This document shows, piece after piece, positions 45,760 to 55,304 of a stretch of DNA of 64,000 nucleotides. The DNA comes from Photobacterium sp. GJ3 (lineage in GTDB: Bacteria > Pseudomonadota > Gammaproteobacteria > Enterobacterales > Vibrionaceae). The translations under genes were made by a program, and so were the position numbers. The notes below the pieces were generated by a model. The model searched no databases and was not told the DNA's origin. It saw only the letters and a program-made list of their open reading frames with translations. Position 1 is the first letter of the stretch, and each line of letters opens with the position of its first letter. The DNA lies in the NCBI RefSeq assembly GCF_018199995.1, contig NZ_CP073579.1, positions 496,001-560,000 on the forward strand, in the 5' to 3' direction.

Positions 45760-48288
45760 TCAGAGGTCCATTGCTGGAAACAATGGGTTGATATCTGTGA
45801 CTTCCGATGGTCCGTGAAAACCGGTGACGGCAGGGACAGCGCCGGTATATTTTTCAATATTCACCAGTGCTGATGCCGCCGAGGTTGCCTGCGCCAGCCG
45901 GGATGAACCGATGTCCTGCGTGAGCACATTCGGATCGCCATAGCTGCATAAAGTGCCCGGTTTTCCGCCTTCCAGTGGACTGTACCAGGCGCCTTCATGG
46001 ATCCGGCACACGCCCGGCATAAAGTCGTCGGTGACGACGGCCCCTGCCAAAACCTGCCCGCGATCATTAAAGACCCGGACAATATCCCCGTTGCGAATGC
46101 CGCGGCTTTTTGCATCCTGTGTGTTGAGATACACAGGTTCCCGGTCTGCAACGGCATAGGTCGCGCGATGCTCTGTCGAGGAGCAGAGCTGCGAGTGCAG
46201 CCGGTGTTTGGGATGTGTGCTTTGCAGGTTGAGCGGGTAGGCTTGTGAGCCGGGTCCTCCATGGCTGCGTTCATTTTTTTCAAACCACATGGGATGCCCC
46301 TGACAGTCGTCATAACCCATGTCAGCAATCGTCTTACAGTAAATCTCGATGAGGCCGGATGCGGTGCCCAGGGGTTCGAGATCAGGTTCTTTCCGAAAAG
46401 ATTCATGGCGTACCCAGGGCTGGCCGCCCGAAAATTCGACAAAGCCTGTTTCGTCCCAGAACTTTTTAAAGTTGGGTAAACGTACACCAAGACCGCGGCC
46501 CTGCAATCGGGCACCATTGTAGATGTGTTCAATCCAGTCCATTTGAGATTTGCCTCCAGTGAAGGCTTCTTCCCGATCAAAACGGCGGCAGAGTTCACGG
46601 AAAATTTCGAAGTCATCCTTCGCTTCAAACATGGGGTCAACCACCTTTGGCAGGGCAAGAATCCCGGCATTGGAGTGGTTGCCATATTGTTCAATATCAT
46701 CCCGCTCATGTGTGGTTGTGGCAGGCAGCACAATATCCGCAAAGCGGCAGGTCGCGGTCCACTGATGATCCACGCAAATCACGGTTTCCAGCTTTTGCCA
46801 GGCGTTGATCATTTTGTTGCGATCCTGATGGTGATGAAACGGATTATTGCCGCAGAAAATGGCCATTTTCATCAGCGGATAAGTGATGTCGTGACCATTC
46901 CACTGGATGGTCTTCCCCGGATTTTCGATGCAATCGACAAAACGGGCCACCGGGATGTACGGTGAGTATCCCCGATATGAACCGTTATGAATGGGGTCGA
47001 CTCCCGTGACACCGCTGAACCCGGACATGAGCGGTCCAGTGGAGGTCATCGCCCCGGCATCGTTGTAATGCCAGCCGAAGCCGAACCCACCTCCGGGCAG
47101 GCCAATCTGGCCGAGCATCGCAGCAACGACAACCAGCATCCACGCATACTGTTCGCCATGCTGCATGCGTTGCAGACACCAGCCTCCGATGATTTGAGTT
47201 CTGCCTGCAGCCATCTGACGGGCCAGTTTGCGGATCTCATCGGCGGGCACGCCACAAAGTTGCGCCGCCCATTCAGGCGATTTCGCAATACCGTCGCTTT
47301 CGCCCAGTAAATACGGCAGAAATTTATCAAAGCCAGTGGTGTAATCGGCGATGAAATCTTTGTTATAGCGCTGCTCCGTATACAGCGTGTGGGCGATGGC
47401 CAGCATAAGGGGCACATCGGTTTGCGGGTTCACTTTGATCTGGGTGCCACCGACCATTTTTTGTGTTTCGGAAACTACGGGGTCAATGTAAATCACCTCG
47501 ATTTCACCGCTTCTGACTTTTTCTGCCAGCTGCTCATAATAAGCATAAGGGCTGTGATCCGGCACAAGCCAGCCAACCTGAAGGTTTTTCACCGGATCGG
47601 ATCCCCAGATCACAATGGTTTTGGCATGTTCAAGCACCAGTGGCCAGGACGTTTGCTGCTCATAGACTTCCATTGCGCCAGCCACGTAGGGCAACACCAC
47701 CTGCGCCGCACCGGTAGAATAGTCTCCGGCTTTCGACAGGTAGGTGCCATGCAGTCCAATAGCCCGCATCATCATGGTGCCTGCCGAATGCAATTTTCCG
47801 ACGGACTGCCAGCCTGTATGGCCAGCATACAGAGCGCTCGGACCATATTCGTTCTGAACCCGCTCAAGCTCATGGTAGAAAAAGTCCAGCGCCTGAGACC
47901 AGGGTACCCGGACGAAACGGTTATCACCGCGCTGGCTGGTATCCGAGCGAAAGCCATGTTTCAGCCAGTCCAGCCGGACCATGGGATATTTCACCCGGGC
48001 CGGGTTATAAACCACTTCGCGTACGGCCTGGATCATATCTGTCGGATGTTTGTCTTTTTCGAACGGCACCGTTTCAACCCAGATGCCGTTCACGACTTTG
48101 GCGCGAAATGCGCCCCAGTGGGAACCGGAAAGGACGTGACGATCCATGATGGGTTTCATTTCTGAGGCGGCCAGTGCGTTTCGGGGGGCCAGCAAACTGC
48201 CGCCAATCACCGACGCGGCTGTCGTTGCAATCATTCCTGCCAGAAAGCGGCGGCGGCTCACGCCTTGATTCATTGTCTCAGTCGACAT
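45760..48288 (-). CDS. torA: Trimethylamine N-oxide reductase, catalytic subunit
   Basis: An 842-residue periplasmic molybdoenzyme with a twin-arginine signal (SRRRFLAGMIATTAASVIG). The bis-MGD-binding blocks GRTQIIGGWCLQRMQHGEQYAWM and GQIGLPGGGFGFGWHYNDAG, and the C-terminal VYLNTQDAKSRGIRNGD, identify the TorA/DMSO-reductase branch without an iron-sulfur cluster. It reduces TMAO as a terminal electron acceptor with electrons from TorC. ATG at 48288 follows GGAAGAATAC. Gene order torC-torA-torD matches E. coli. Confidence 0.95.
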   Translation of the reverse strand: MSTETMNQGVSRRRFLAGMIATTAASVIGGSLLAPRNALAASEMKPIMDRHVLSGSHWGAFRAKVVNGIWVETVPFEKDKHPTDMIQAVREVVYNPARVKYPMVRLDWLKHGFRSDTSQRGDNRFVRVPWSQALDFFYHELERVQNEYGPSALYAGHTGWQSVGKLHSAGTMMMRAIGLHGTYLSKAGDYSTGAAQVVLPYVAGAMEVYEQQTSWPLVLEHAKTIVIWGSDPVKNLQVGWLVPDHSPYAYYEQLAEKVRSGEIEVIYIDPVVSETQKMVGGTQIKVNPQTDVPLMLAIAHTLYTEQRYNKDFIADYTTGFDKFLPYLLGESDGIAKSPEWAAQLCGVPADEIRKLARQMAAGRTQIIGGWCLQRMQHGEQYAWMLVVVAAMLGQIGLPGGGFGFGWHYNDAGAMTSTGPLMSGFSGVTGVDPIHNGSYRGYSPYIPVARFVDCIENPGKTIQWNGHDITYPLMKMAIFCGNNPFHHHQDRNKMINAWQKLETVICVDHQWTATCRFADIVLPATTTHERDDIEQYGNHSNAGILALPKVVDPMFEAKDDFEIFRELCRRFDREEAFTGGKSQMDWIEHIYNGARLQGRGLGVRLPNFKKFWDETGFVEFSGGQPWVRHESFRKEPDLEPLGTASGLIEIYCKTIADMGYDDCQGHPMWFEKNERSHGGPGSQAYPLNLQSTHPKHRLHSQLCSSTEHRATYAVADREPVYLNTQDAKSRGIRNGDIVRVFNDRGQVLAGAVVTDDFMPGVCRIHEGAWYSPLEGGKPGTLCSYGDPNVLTQDIGSSRLAQATSAASALVNIEKYTGAVPAVTGFHGPSEVTDINPLFPAMDL

Positions 48289-48351
48289 GTATTCTTCCTT
48301 CATTCAGTAGCTGAAGTGAGGGAGAGTCTGGCTCTCCCGTCAATTCTGGAG

Positions 48352-49518
48352 TCAGTGGCTGTTCGCGCCGCCTGTGTCTTTTCCGTGGTTTTGCAGGTAT
48401 TTGAGTAACGTCCGCTCTTCGGTTTTACTCAGGCGATAGTAGGCACTCATCGCGTTCAGACCGGAAATCCAGCCATTGGCCGTGAAATGAGCCGGGTCGG
48501 GTGCGGCATGGCAGGCATTACAGGTTGCGTCATACATGGTATTGGCGTAATTCCAGACCGGCTGAAGACTGTCCAGCATGTTGTCAGCCGTGATCCAGGC
48601 TTCAACAGTCACCTGCTGCCAGACGATCTCTGTCGTCGGGTCGGTCTTTTCTTCGATCAGGGTTTGTGTGGCTTTGATATCGTCCCGTATCGTGGCTTTG
48701 AAAACACGTTTCCCCATGTATTCTGTCAGAACACGTCCTTTCCCGGATTTTTCCAGCCAGCCATCAATGCGAATTCTGAGCATGTCGTTTCGGCGTTCCA
48801 GCACGGTGACTTCTGATGCTGGCAGTAACTGACCCTCAGCTTTGCTTTGTGGATCGGCACTCGCATAAAGAGATTTCTCGCTGAGAGAATACAGCGTGTC
48901 TGCTGCTGCGCCCTGAGATTGGGCCGTTTGCTGCAGGTGCTGGAAGTCTTTCTGGAATCCGCCTGCCATGTTTGGCAGTTCATGGGCAATGCCTTTATGG
49001 CAGGCAATACAGTTCATCTGTTCTGCGGCAGCTTGCTGCATTTCAAATGCAGCTTTAGCGGATTGTTTGCTGTGATCCATATTCTCGTAGGCATGGCAGC
49101 TTTTGCAGGTCTTTGAGTTCTGGCTCTCCATGCGATCCCAGACTTTCTGCGCCATCTCTAACCGGTGATCTTCGAACTTTTCCGGGGTATCTATTTTTCC
49201 CGTGATGAAGTGGTGATAGAGATCTTTGGCTGCTTCCAGTTTTCGCAGCACTTTCCCGGGGAAATCTTTGGGCTGATGGCAGTCCGTACACACGGCCTGG
49301 ACACCCGAGGCATTTTTGAAGTGTACCGTTTGACGGTATTCCTCATAGTTCTGCTGCATGGTGTGGCACGACGTGCAGAACTCAAGCGATGAGGTCATTT
49401 CGAATCCTTTGTGAACCACAAAGGTGCCAGCGAGACAGAGACCGATGCCAATCAGGAGTAAAGTAAGCATTGAGTATTTTGTGCTCGGTCTGGTGAATTG
49501 ATGCCAGATGTGTTTCAT
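48352..49518 (-). CDS. torC: Pentahaem c-type cytochrome TorC
   Basis: A 388-residue membrane-anchored cytochrome. One N-terminal transmembrane helix (about 20-38) precedes a NapC/NirT-type region, and five CxxCH haem sites are visible: CTSCH, CTDCH, CKSCH and CIACH in the first half and CNACH near the C-terminus. The last haem lies in the TorC-specific C-terminal domain. It passes electrons from menaquinol to TorA. First gene of torCAD, divergent from torR. Confidence 0.95.
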   Translation of the reverse strand: MKHIWHQFTRPSTKYSMLTLLLIGIGLCLAGTFVVHKGFEMTSSLEFCTSCHTMQQNYEEYRQTVHFKNASGVQAVCTDCHQPKDFPGKVLRKLEAAKDLYHHFITGKIDTPEKFEDHRLEMAQKVWDRMESQNSKTCKSCHAYENMDHSKQSAKAAFEMQQAAAEQMNCIACHKGIAHELPNMAGGFQKDFQHLQQTAQSQGAAADTLYSLSEKSLYASADPQSKAEGQLLPASEVTVLERRNDMLRIRIDGWLEKSGKGRVLTEYMGKRVFKATIRDDIKATQTLIEEKTDPTTEIVWQQVTVEAWITADNMLDSLQPVWNYANTMYDATCNACHAAPDPAHFTANGWISGLNAMSAYYRLSKTEERTLLKYLQNHGKDTGGANSH

Positions 49519-49621
49519 AGTGACTACCCGTAAAAGAATAAATCCGCATCTAAATCAATAATGCAGGTGATTTTCCCGGGTAAGCTTACTGAGTGTTTAT
49601 GAATAAGGTTATTACTAGCGG

Positions 49622-49659
49622 TGAACAGGGAATGTGGATTTGTGAAAGATGATGAACAG
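49622..49659. promoter_or_regulatory. Putative TorR boxes between torC and torR
   Basis: Two TGAACAG elements, at 49622-49628 and 49653-49659, read CTGTTCA on the torC strand, 31 bases apart. E. coli TorR binds tor boxes of the form CTGTTCATAT in the same divergent region, so these are candidate sites. The match is short. Confidence 0.45.
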
Positions 49660-49708
49660 GAAGAATAACGCATCACACGAAATTTGTTCGTAATCTTGTG
49701 AGGTTGTA

Positions 49709-50425
49709 ATGAATCAGCATATTCTCATAGTCGAAGATGAAATCGTGACCCGGTCTCAGATGGCGGCATATTTTAAAAGTGAAGGGTATCGTGTCAGCGA
49801 GGCGGAAAGCGGCACCGAGATGCAGGAAATACTCGAAAAAGAGCGTGTTGATCTGGTGCTGCTGGATATTAACTTGCCCGGTGATGATGGTTTGATTCTG
49901 ACCCGGAGGCTGCGCGGCCAGTCAAATGTCGGCATCATTCTGGTAACTGGCCGTAACGATAACATTGATCGGATTGTCGGGCTGGAAATGGGGGCGGATG
50001 ACTATGTGACGAAGCCATATCAGCTGAGAGAACTTCAGGTCCGGGTGAAGAATCTGTTATGGCGTATCTCATTGATGCATCAGGCAATCAGGCCTGAAGA
50101 AGCTGTGAAGGATCATCGAGGGTTGTTCCGGTTTGACGGATGGACGCTGGATACGCACAGACGTTTGCTGACCTGTGGCGATCAACCGGTCAAGCTTACG
50201 AAAGCGGAGTATGAACTGATGGTTTCATTTTCATCAAATCCAAATACGGTACTGACCCGTGAGCGACTGCTGAATATGCTCAGTCACCGGGTCGACGCAC
50301 CCAATGATCGGGTTATCGATGTATTAATTCGGCGTATGCGTTCGAAAATGGAAAAAGACCCCAAAAACCCGCAACTTTTTATTACCGTCCATGGCGAAGG
50401 GTATTTATTTGCCGCGAGCGAATAG
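49709..50425 (+). CDS. torR: TMAO-responsive OmpR-type response regulator
   Basis: A 238-residue regulator with a receiver domain (IVEDEIVTRSQ, phospho-acceptor Asp in LVLLDINLPGDDG near residue 53, Lys in DYVTKPY near 103) and a C-terminal winged helix (KLTKAEYELMVSF to HGEGYLFAA). Divergence from torCAD and overall resemblance identify TorR. GAGGTTGTA precedes the ATG. The sensor TorS and periplasmic TorT are not next to it in this window. Confidence 0.93.
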   Translation: MNQHILIVEDEIVTRSQMAAYFKSEGYRVSEAESGTEMQEILEKERVDLVLLDINLPGDDGLILTRRLRGQSNVGIILVTGRNDNIDRIVGLEMGADDYVTKPYQLRELQVRVKNLLWRISLMHQAIRPEEAVKDHRGLFRFDGWTLDTHRRLLTCGDQPVKLTKAEYELMVSFSSNPNTVLTRERLLNMLSHRVDAPNDRVIDVLIRRMRSKMEKDPKNPQLFITVHGEGYLFAASE

Positions 50426-50590
50426 GGCCATGAAGGAGTGCTGAAATGATTTGTTACATTGAAGGGTTGGCGCAATGGCTAACTGGCGAATGAATCAGAT
50501 CATGGATTGACTGAGGTCAATTTCCATCGAGCGGTATAGCTCACATGAAAATAGATCATGCCGGGGCTGCGCCGGGATAAAGAAAAACAA

Positions 50591-51217
50591 TTAAAAGGCG
50601 GAAAAATAGGCCGTCATGACGGCATAGCGATGTAAGGTTTGCTGGCTGTTCAGCCGCTTTAAGGGGTGGTGCAAACTTGGTTTTCCATCTAGCAGACCAA
50701 ATTGAAGCTGGAGCTGATCGCACAGTGATAACTCGCAGGGAAGCAATTTGATGCCGTCCTGTAAATAGCCCTGAATGTTGTCTGGCATTTGCCCAAGCCA
50801 CCAGGACGGCAGCTGTTTACTGGCCTTGCTGCGATCAAACCAGTGATCGGTCAGCAGCAGTAACTGGTTGTTTTCATCCCGGTTCAGTTGTTTCAGGGTG
50901 AGATCGACGGCCTGAAGCAACGCATTTCTTCTTGCACGGTTCGCACTCTGTAACCGGTGCGCGATGATCCAGAGCGTAACGTCCGGGGTCCGGATACAGA
51001 AAACAGGCGGCATCAGAACATCTTCAGTTTGGAGCTGCTCAAGGTTTGCCGTCACACCGGATTTTTCAAGGGTCGCCAGAATCCGACGGCACATCAGCCG
51101 ACCTAAGTGGCGATCACGCATCCCCCGGTTATGGACCGTTGGATAGTGTTGTGAGCAAAGCTGTAAGCAGTCTGATTGAAATTCTTCAATACTGGCGCTG
51201 ATAAAATCGCTGAACAA
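50591..51217 (-). CDS. Uncharacterised protein
   Basis: A 208-residue soluble protein (MFSDFISASIEEFQSDCLQL at the start; WWLGQMPDNIQGYLQDGIKL in the middle; the end is MTAYFSAF). It has mixed alpha/beta character, with no signal or membrane segment, and no family I can name. It is monocistronic between torR and msrQ. The 230 bases upstream hold no other supported feature. Confidence 0.6.
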   Translation of the reverse strand: MFSDFISASIEEFQSDCLQLCSQHYPTVHNRGMRDRHLGRLMCRRILATLEKSGVTANLEQLQTEDVLMPPVFCIRTPDVTLWIIAHRLQSANRARRNALLQAVDLTLKQLNRDENNQLLLLTDHWFDRSKASKQLPSWWLGQMPDNIQGYLQDGIKLLPCELSLCDQLQLQFGLLDGKPSLHHPLKRLNSQQTLHRYAVMTAYFSAF

Positions 51218-51448
51218 AGACGTTGAACCTCAAACTGAGTTGAATTGAAGCCTTTTCATATGTTGGTTAATCATATTGCCAGAAAGGATGGCAGAAAAGT
51301 GTTATGTGCCTGAATAACCTGAAGCTGTATCAAATTTATGCGCTCGCGCTGTATCGCTACGGGCGAGAAACTTCGGTTAGGCAACAGAGAACACGGGTTC
51401 AGCGGAGTCTAACAAAGACGTCCGCTGATTGGCAGATGTGAAAGGGAA

Positions 51449-52105
51449 TTAACTTTGGCTGGATATCTGACGGAAGGATTTAGGCATCCAGCGAAGCAGG
51501 GTTTTCTTGCGGAAGCTTAGTAAAATCAGTGCGCCGAGCAGATACAGTGCCGGTTCAGTGACGCCGGATTTGACGGACCAGAAATAATGCACGGGGGCGA
51601 GCAACACGGCCAGATAAACCCAGTTGTGTAACTGCTGCCAGCGTTTACCCAGCTTGCGCTGTATCTTTTGCGTGGAAGTCACAGCCAGTACACACAAAAT
51701 CAACCAGCATACCGCACCCACAGTCAGATAAGGCCGCTCGGCAATTTCGCTGGCCAGTAATGCCCAGTCCAGATTTAGATCCAGCAGGATATAAACCAGT
51801 AAGTGCAGCACAGCCCAGAAAAAGCTGTAAAGGCCGAGAACACGGCGGACTTTGACCAAGCACCCTTGTTTCCACCATTTTGCAATGGGGGACACCATGA
51901 GCGTGATGAACAGCGTGTTCAGAGCTGCTTTTCCGGTAAAGTGGCTGAGTCCCTGAACGGGATCGGCACCGAACTGACCTTGCAGCGTCTGCAGCACCAG
52001 CAAGGCAACATAAAATAACGACACCGCATGAATCACGGTTTTGAGCGCCGTGATATGGCTGGGAGTCAGACGAATTTTTCTCAGTCGCTCAACGGGGGAG
52101 ACCAT
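51449..52105 (-). CDS. msrQ: MsrQ haem-binding membrane subunit of the protein-methionine-sulfoxide reductase
   Basis: A 218-residue inner-membrane protein with about six transmembrane segments and the ferric-reductase-like fold. Haem-ligand His residues are visible in AVLHLLVY near residue 90 and in LHNWVYLA and APVHYFWSVK near 150-165. It passes electrons from the respiratory chain to periplasmic MsrP. Its start overlaps the msrP stop by one base, showing tight coupling. Confidence 0.92.
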   Translation of the reverse strand: MVSPVERLRKIRLTPSHITALKTVIHAVSLFYVALLVLQTLQGQFGADPVQGLSHFTGKAALNTLFITLMVSPIAKWWKQGCLVKVRRVLGLYSFFWAVLHLLVYILLDLNLDWALLASEIAERPYLTVGAVCWLILCVLAVTSTQKIQRKLGKRWQQLHNWVYLAVLLAPVHYFWSVKSGVTEPALYLLGALILLSFRKKTLLRWMPKSFRQISSQS

Positions 52106-53115
52106 TAATAGAACTTCCTTAAATCCATATCTTTGTAAAGACTGGCCACTTCGTTGGCGTACCCGTTGAACAGCTGAGTTGGCTGACGACGGCTGCTGAA
52201 GAGATTGCCTTCACCGATGAAACGCTCGCTGGCCTGACTCCAGCGCGGATGATCCACACTTGGATTGACATTGGCATAAAAACCGTATTCCTGAGGCGCG
52301 AGCCGGTTCCAGGTCGTTGGTGGTTGTTTGTCTGTCAGGGTAATTTTGACAATAGATTTGATGCTTTTGAAGCCATATTTCCAGGGCACAACCAGTCGCA
52401 AAGGTGCACCGTTTTGTGGCGCCAGTGTTTTACCATACAGGCCGACTGCAATCAGCGTCAGCGGGTTCATTGCTTCGTCCAGACGTAATCCTTCGACATA
52501 GGGATAATCTATGCCGCCCCCGATACGACGGGATGCCTGTCCCGGCATGCGTTCGGGATCATACAGCGTCTGAAATGCAACATACTGAGCGCTGCTGTTT
52601 GGTTGTGCCTGCCGAAGCAGAGCTGCGAGCGGGAATCCGATCCAGGGAATATTCATCGACCAGGCTTCCACGCAACGTAACCGGTAGATTCGCTCTTCAA
52701 TCGGGTAGCGTTTGAAAATGTCTTCGTAATTGAGCTTGAAGGGGCGGGAAACCATACCGCCAATCTCAACGCTCCACGGGTCGGTGACAAAATTGGCTGC
52801 ATTGCGGGCCGGATCAGATTTGTCGGTACCGAACTCATAGAAATTATTGTATTGCAGCACTTTATCTTCCGGGGTTAAAGATAAATCCGGATGAAATTGT
52901 GCTGATTCACGGGCATTCAGAACACGACGACGATCGGGTGTTTTCTCATCACTTTTTAATACATCAAACAGCCCCGCCTGTGCCTGTGAAGCGAGAGGAA
53001 GTGCGGCCAGCGTGATCCCTAATTTTTTAAGAATATCCCGCCGTTGCTGGTAAACAGATTCGGGGGTGACTTCACTTTCCTTGATGACCCAGGATGGCTT
53101 GGATTGAATACGCAT
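52105..53115 (-). CDS. msrP: MsrP periplasmic molybdopterin methionine-sulfoxide reductase
   Basis: A 336-residue molybdoenzyme of the YedY type. It has a twin-arginine export signal ([18 protein letters not shown]) and the cofactor-binding Cys in the [15 protein letters not shown] segment near residue 147. It repairs oxidised methionine residues in periplasmic proteins with electrons from MsrQ. ATG at 53115 follows AAGGGATTCCC; the 21 upstream codons are not part of the family. Partner msrQ follows directly. Confidence 0.95.
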   Translation of the reverse strand: MRIQSKPSWVIKESEVTPESVYQQRRDILKKLGITLAALPLASQAQAGLFDVLKSDEKTPDRRRVLNARESAQFHPDLSLTPEDKVLQYNNFYEFGTDKSDPARNAANFVTDPWSVEIGGMVSRPFKLNYEDIFKRYPIEERIYRLRCVEAWSMNIPWIGFPLAALLRQAQPNSSAQYVAFQTLYDPERMPGQASRRIGGGIDYPYVEGLRLDEAMNPLTLIAVGLYGKTLAPQNGAPLRLVVPWKYGFKSIKSIVKITLTDKQPPTTWNRLAPQEYGFYANVNPSVDHPRWSQASERFIGEGNLFSSRRQPTQLFNGYANEVASLYKDMDLRKFY

Positions 53116-53235
53116 GGGAATCCCTTGTAAGAAAAACGGAAAAATGGCCTGTGCCATAAAAGACCCGAATTGCATCAAATAATTTCATGGGATTTGAGCA
53201 TTCACGCAAGTGTTGTCAATCTTCCGTGATCAGTC

Positions 53236-53913
53236 TCAGAAATGACCTGTTTTGATCAACAGCAGGCATCCTTCCTGTGTGAAAGGGTGGTGGTAGCTTC
53301 CCGGTGGGGTTCTGAGCCAGAATCCTTGCCTGTAGGTTCCCCACTCATCCTGAAAACTACCAGCCAGAATATAAATTTCAAGCCCGCCTTCATAGACCTG
53401 TTTAGGCAAGCTTGCCCCAGCTTTCCATTGAACCAGCAGAGTTCTGTCTGCTCCGAAACCGTGGAGTGGCAGCACTGACTGGCCCTCGTTATGGCCGGGT
53501 TGCCAGCGGGCATTGTGGGTATCAATTCGGAGTGTTTCCAGATCGCCTTCTGCGAACATATTCAGTTTGACATAGAGCACACAGCCGTTCTGACTGGCCG
53601 GGGCATGTTGAGTCTGAGCCGGGTTTCGCAGATAGGTACCCGCAGGATACCGGCCAAATTCATCTTCAAAAACGCCACTGACCACGAAAATCTCTTCACC
53701 ATTGGGGTGAAAATGCGCCGAGAAAGAGGTTTCTGGTTCATACCGGACAATACTGGTGACCTGGCCGGACTCTTCTGCTTCACGCTCCAGTGGGATTCGC
53801 CACACCCCAGAGGCAGGAGAAGGGGTCCAGTTTTCGGCAAGGGTGTTGATGACCACACGCTGATCTCTGTCCATATTGATGGGTTTGAAAGAGGCGTCTG
53901 ATCGCGGTTTCAT
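53236..53913 (-). CDS. Bicupin protein, ChrR-like
   Basis: A 225-residue protein with two cupin domains in tandem: FSAHFHPNGEEIFVVSGVFEDEFGRYPAGTY in the first half and GGLEIYILAGSFQDEWGTYRQGFWLR in the second. The first keeps likely metal-ligand residues (His-x-His and Glu), while the second has fewer. This is the sensor-type cupin found in ChrR anti-sigma factors, but the N-terminal anti-sigma domain is absent and no ECF sigma factor is adjacent. It may be a small-molecule-sensing or dioxygenase-like protein. Confidence 0.75.
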   Translation of the reverse strand: MKPRSDASFKPINMDRDQRVVINTLAENWTPSPASGVWRIPLEREAEESGQVTSIVRYEPETSFSAHFHPNGEEIFVVSGVFEDEFGRYPAGTYLRNPAQTQHAPASQNGCVLYVKLNMFAEGDLETLRIDTHNARWQPGHNEGQSVLPLHGFGADRTLLVQWKAGASLPKQVYEGGLEIYILAGSFQDEWGTYRQGFWLRTPPGSYHHPFTQEGCLLLIKTGHF

Positions 53914-53942
53914 GGTGTCGACTCCGAACGAATGTGTTTTTC

Positions 53943-53956
53943 ACACTAACTAGTGT
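53943..53956. promoter_or_regulatory. Inverted repeat ACACTA-N2-TAGTGT upstream of the bicupin
   Basis: ACACTAACTAGTGT has perfect 6-base arms around two bases and starts 30 bases upstream of the bicupin start codon. The form fits an operator of a dimeric regulator. The binding protein is unknown. Confidence 0.4.
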
Positions 53957-54098
53957 AGCCAAGCTTCCCGAGTTTGGATTTCAACATGGCAGATTCTTCC
54001 AGGCGCGTGATTTCGTTCATAGAAGGCGCTGAAGCTGTGAAGCGACACATCAAATCACACACTTTTACGATTGACCTCAGAAGAATGCTTGGTATTCT

Positions 54099-54116
54099 AG
54101 CGAACACTTGTACGCC
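54099..54116. promoter_or_regulatory. Putative FabR-type operator before the desaturase
   Basis: AGCGAACACTTGTACGCC is a near palindrome that matches the unsaturated-fatty-acid repressor FabR site form (AGCGTACA-N2-TGTNCGCT) known from fabA and fabB promoters. It ends 16 bases before the desaturase start codon, where binding would block transcription or be within the leader. Confidence 0.55.
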
Positions 54117-54132
54117 GAATACAGAGGTTCAC

Positions 54133-55257
54133 ATGTCCGAAACCAAACCGCCGATTATCTGGCTCAATGTAATGATTTTCACCCTGACTTTTCTGGTTGC
54201 AGCCATCGGTGCGCCTGTCTATGCCTATCTTGTCGGATTTGACTGGCAGCAAGGCTTGATGCTGCTGGCCGCATTTACCTACTGTGGCATGTCGATCACA
54301 GCGGGTTACCACAGGCTCTGGTCCCATAAAGCCTACGAAGCCAATGCCGTGGTCCGCTTTATTTTTGCAATCGGTGGTGCTTTTGCGTTGCAAAATAGTA
54401 TTCTGCACTGGTCGTCTGATCACCGGATTCACCATCGACATGTTGACAATAATGATGTTGACCCTTATTCGGCTAAACGTGGTTTTTTCTACAGTCATAT
54501 TGGCTGGATGCTGCGTGAGTATCAGTCACATCGCTACACGGATTACTCCAATTGTCGTGATCTTCAGAAAGATAAAATCGTGATGTGGCAGCACAAGTAC
54601 TACGTGCCTCTGGCGATCGTCACAAACTTTGGCATCCCGCTGTTATTTGGCTTATGGCACGGCGACGTGTGGGGCGCACTGTTGCTGGTGGGCGTGGTTC
54701 GATTGGTGCTGAGTCATCATACAACCTTCTTTATTAACTCGCTGGCCCATATCTGGGGGGAACAACCATACACGGACAAGAATACGGCCCGTGACAATGG
54801 CTTTCTGGCGTTCCTGACTTTTGGTGAGGGGTACCATAATTATCATCATATCTTCGAGAATGATTACCGGAACGGGATTCGCTGGTGGCAGTTTGATCCA
54901 ACGAAATGGCTGATTCGCACTTGCGCCTGGCTCGGTCTGGCAAGCAACCTGCGAACCTGCCCGGAAGATAAAATTGAAAAGGCGAAGGCAACCATGATGC
55001 TCAAACGGATTCAAAACCGATTGAATCAGGGCCCGGATCAGTCGGCCATGCTGCATCGTGTTGAGGCTGAATATGAGGTTCTGATTCAGAAGATTTCTGA
55101 ATACTATGCGACGAAGAAGCAGATGCTGGAAGCCCGGAAGAAAGAGTTGCGTGAGCAGTACGAAAACCTGGAGTTTGTTCAGCATTATCAGGAAGTCAAA
55201 GCGAAGCTTGAACAACAGCGCCGCTCCTGGAAGCTCCTGACATCGCAATACGCTTAA
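54133..55257 (+). CDS. Acyl-CoA/acyl-lipid delta-9-type fatty acid desaturase
   Basis: A 374-residue membrane di-iron enzyme. The three His boxes are HRLWSH near residue 60, HRIHHRHVD near 97 and HNYHH near 237, with four membrane helices around them. A C-terminal helical extension of about 80 residues (after CPEDKIEKAK) is likely cytosolic coiled coil. It introduces a double bond into saturated acyl chains and so raises membrane fluidity at low temperature. ATG at 54133 (MSETKPPI) gives the family N-terminus; 53 upstream codons are excluded because they overlap the FabR-type site. Confidence 0.92.
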   Translation: MSETKPPIIWLNVMIFTLTFLVAAIGAPVYAYLVGFDWQQGLMLLAAFTYCGMSITAGYHRLWSHKAYEANAVVRFIFAIGGAFALQNSILHWSSDHRIHHRHVDNNDVDPYSAKRGFFYSHIGWMLREYQSHRYTDYSNCRDLQKDKIVMWQHKYYVPLAIVTNFGIPLLFGLWHGDVWGALLLVGVVRLVLSHHTTFFINSLAHIWGEQPYTDKNTARDNGFLAFLTFGEGYHNYHHIFENDYRNGIRWWQFDPTKWLIRTCAWLGLASNLRTCPEDKIEKAKATMMLKRIQNRLNQGPDQSAMLHRVEAEYEVLIQKISEYYATKKQMLEARKKELREQYENLEFVQHYQEVKAKLEQQRRSWKLLTSQYA

Positions 55258-55278
55258 TTCATCCATTTTAATGTCAAT

Positions 55279-55304
55279 AAAAGCGGGCAGTGCTCGCTTT
55301 TTTT
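55279..55304 (+). terminator. Rho-independent terminator after the desaturase gene
   Basis: An imperfect hairpin (AAAAGCGGGCA with TGCTCGCTTTT) is followed by further T residues, 22 bases after the stop codon. Confidence 0.8.

Noticed and set aside
53974..54132. N-terminal extension of the desaturase frame
   Set aside because: The extension overlaps the FabR-type operator and adds 53 residues unlike the family N-terminus, so the start at 54133 is used.
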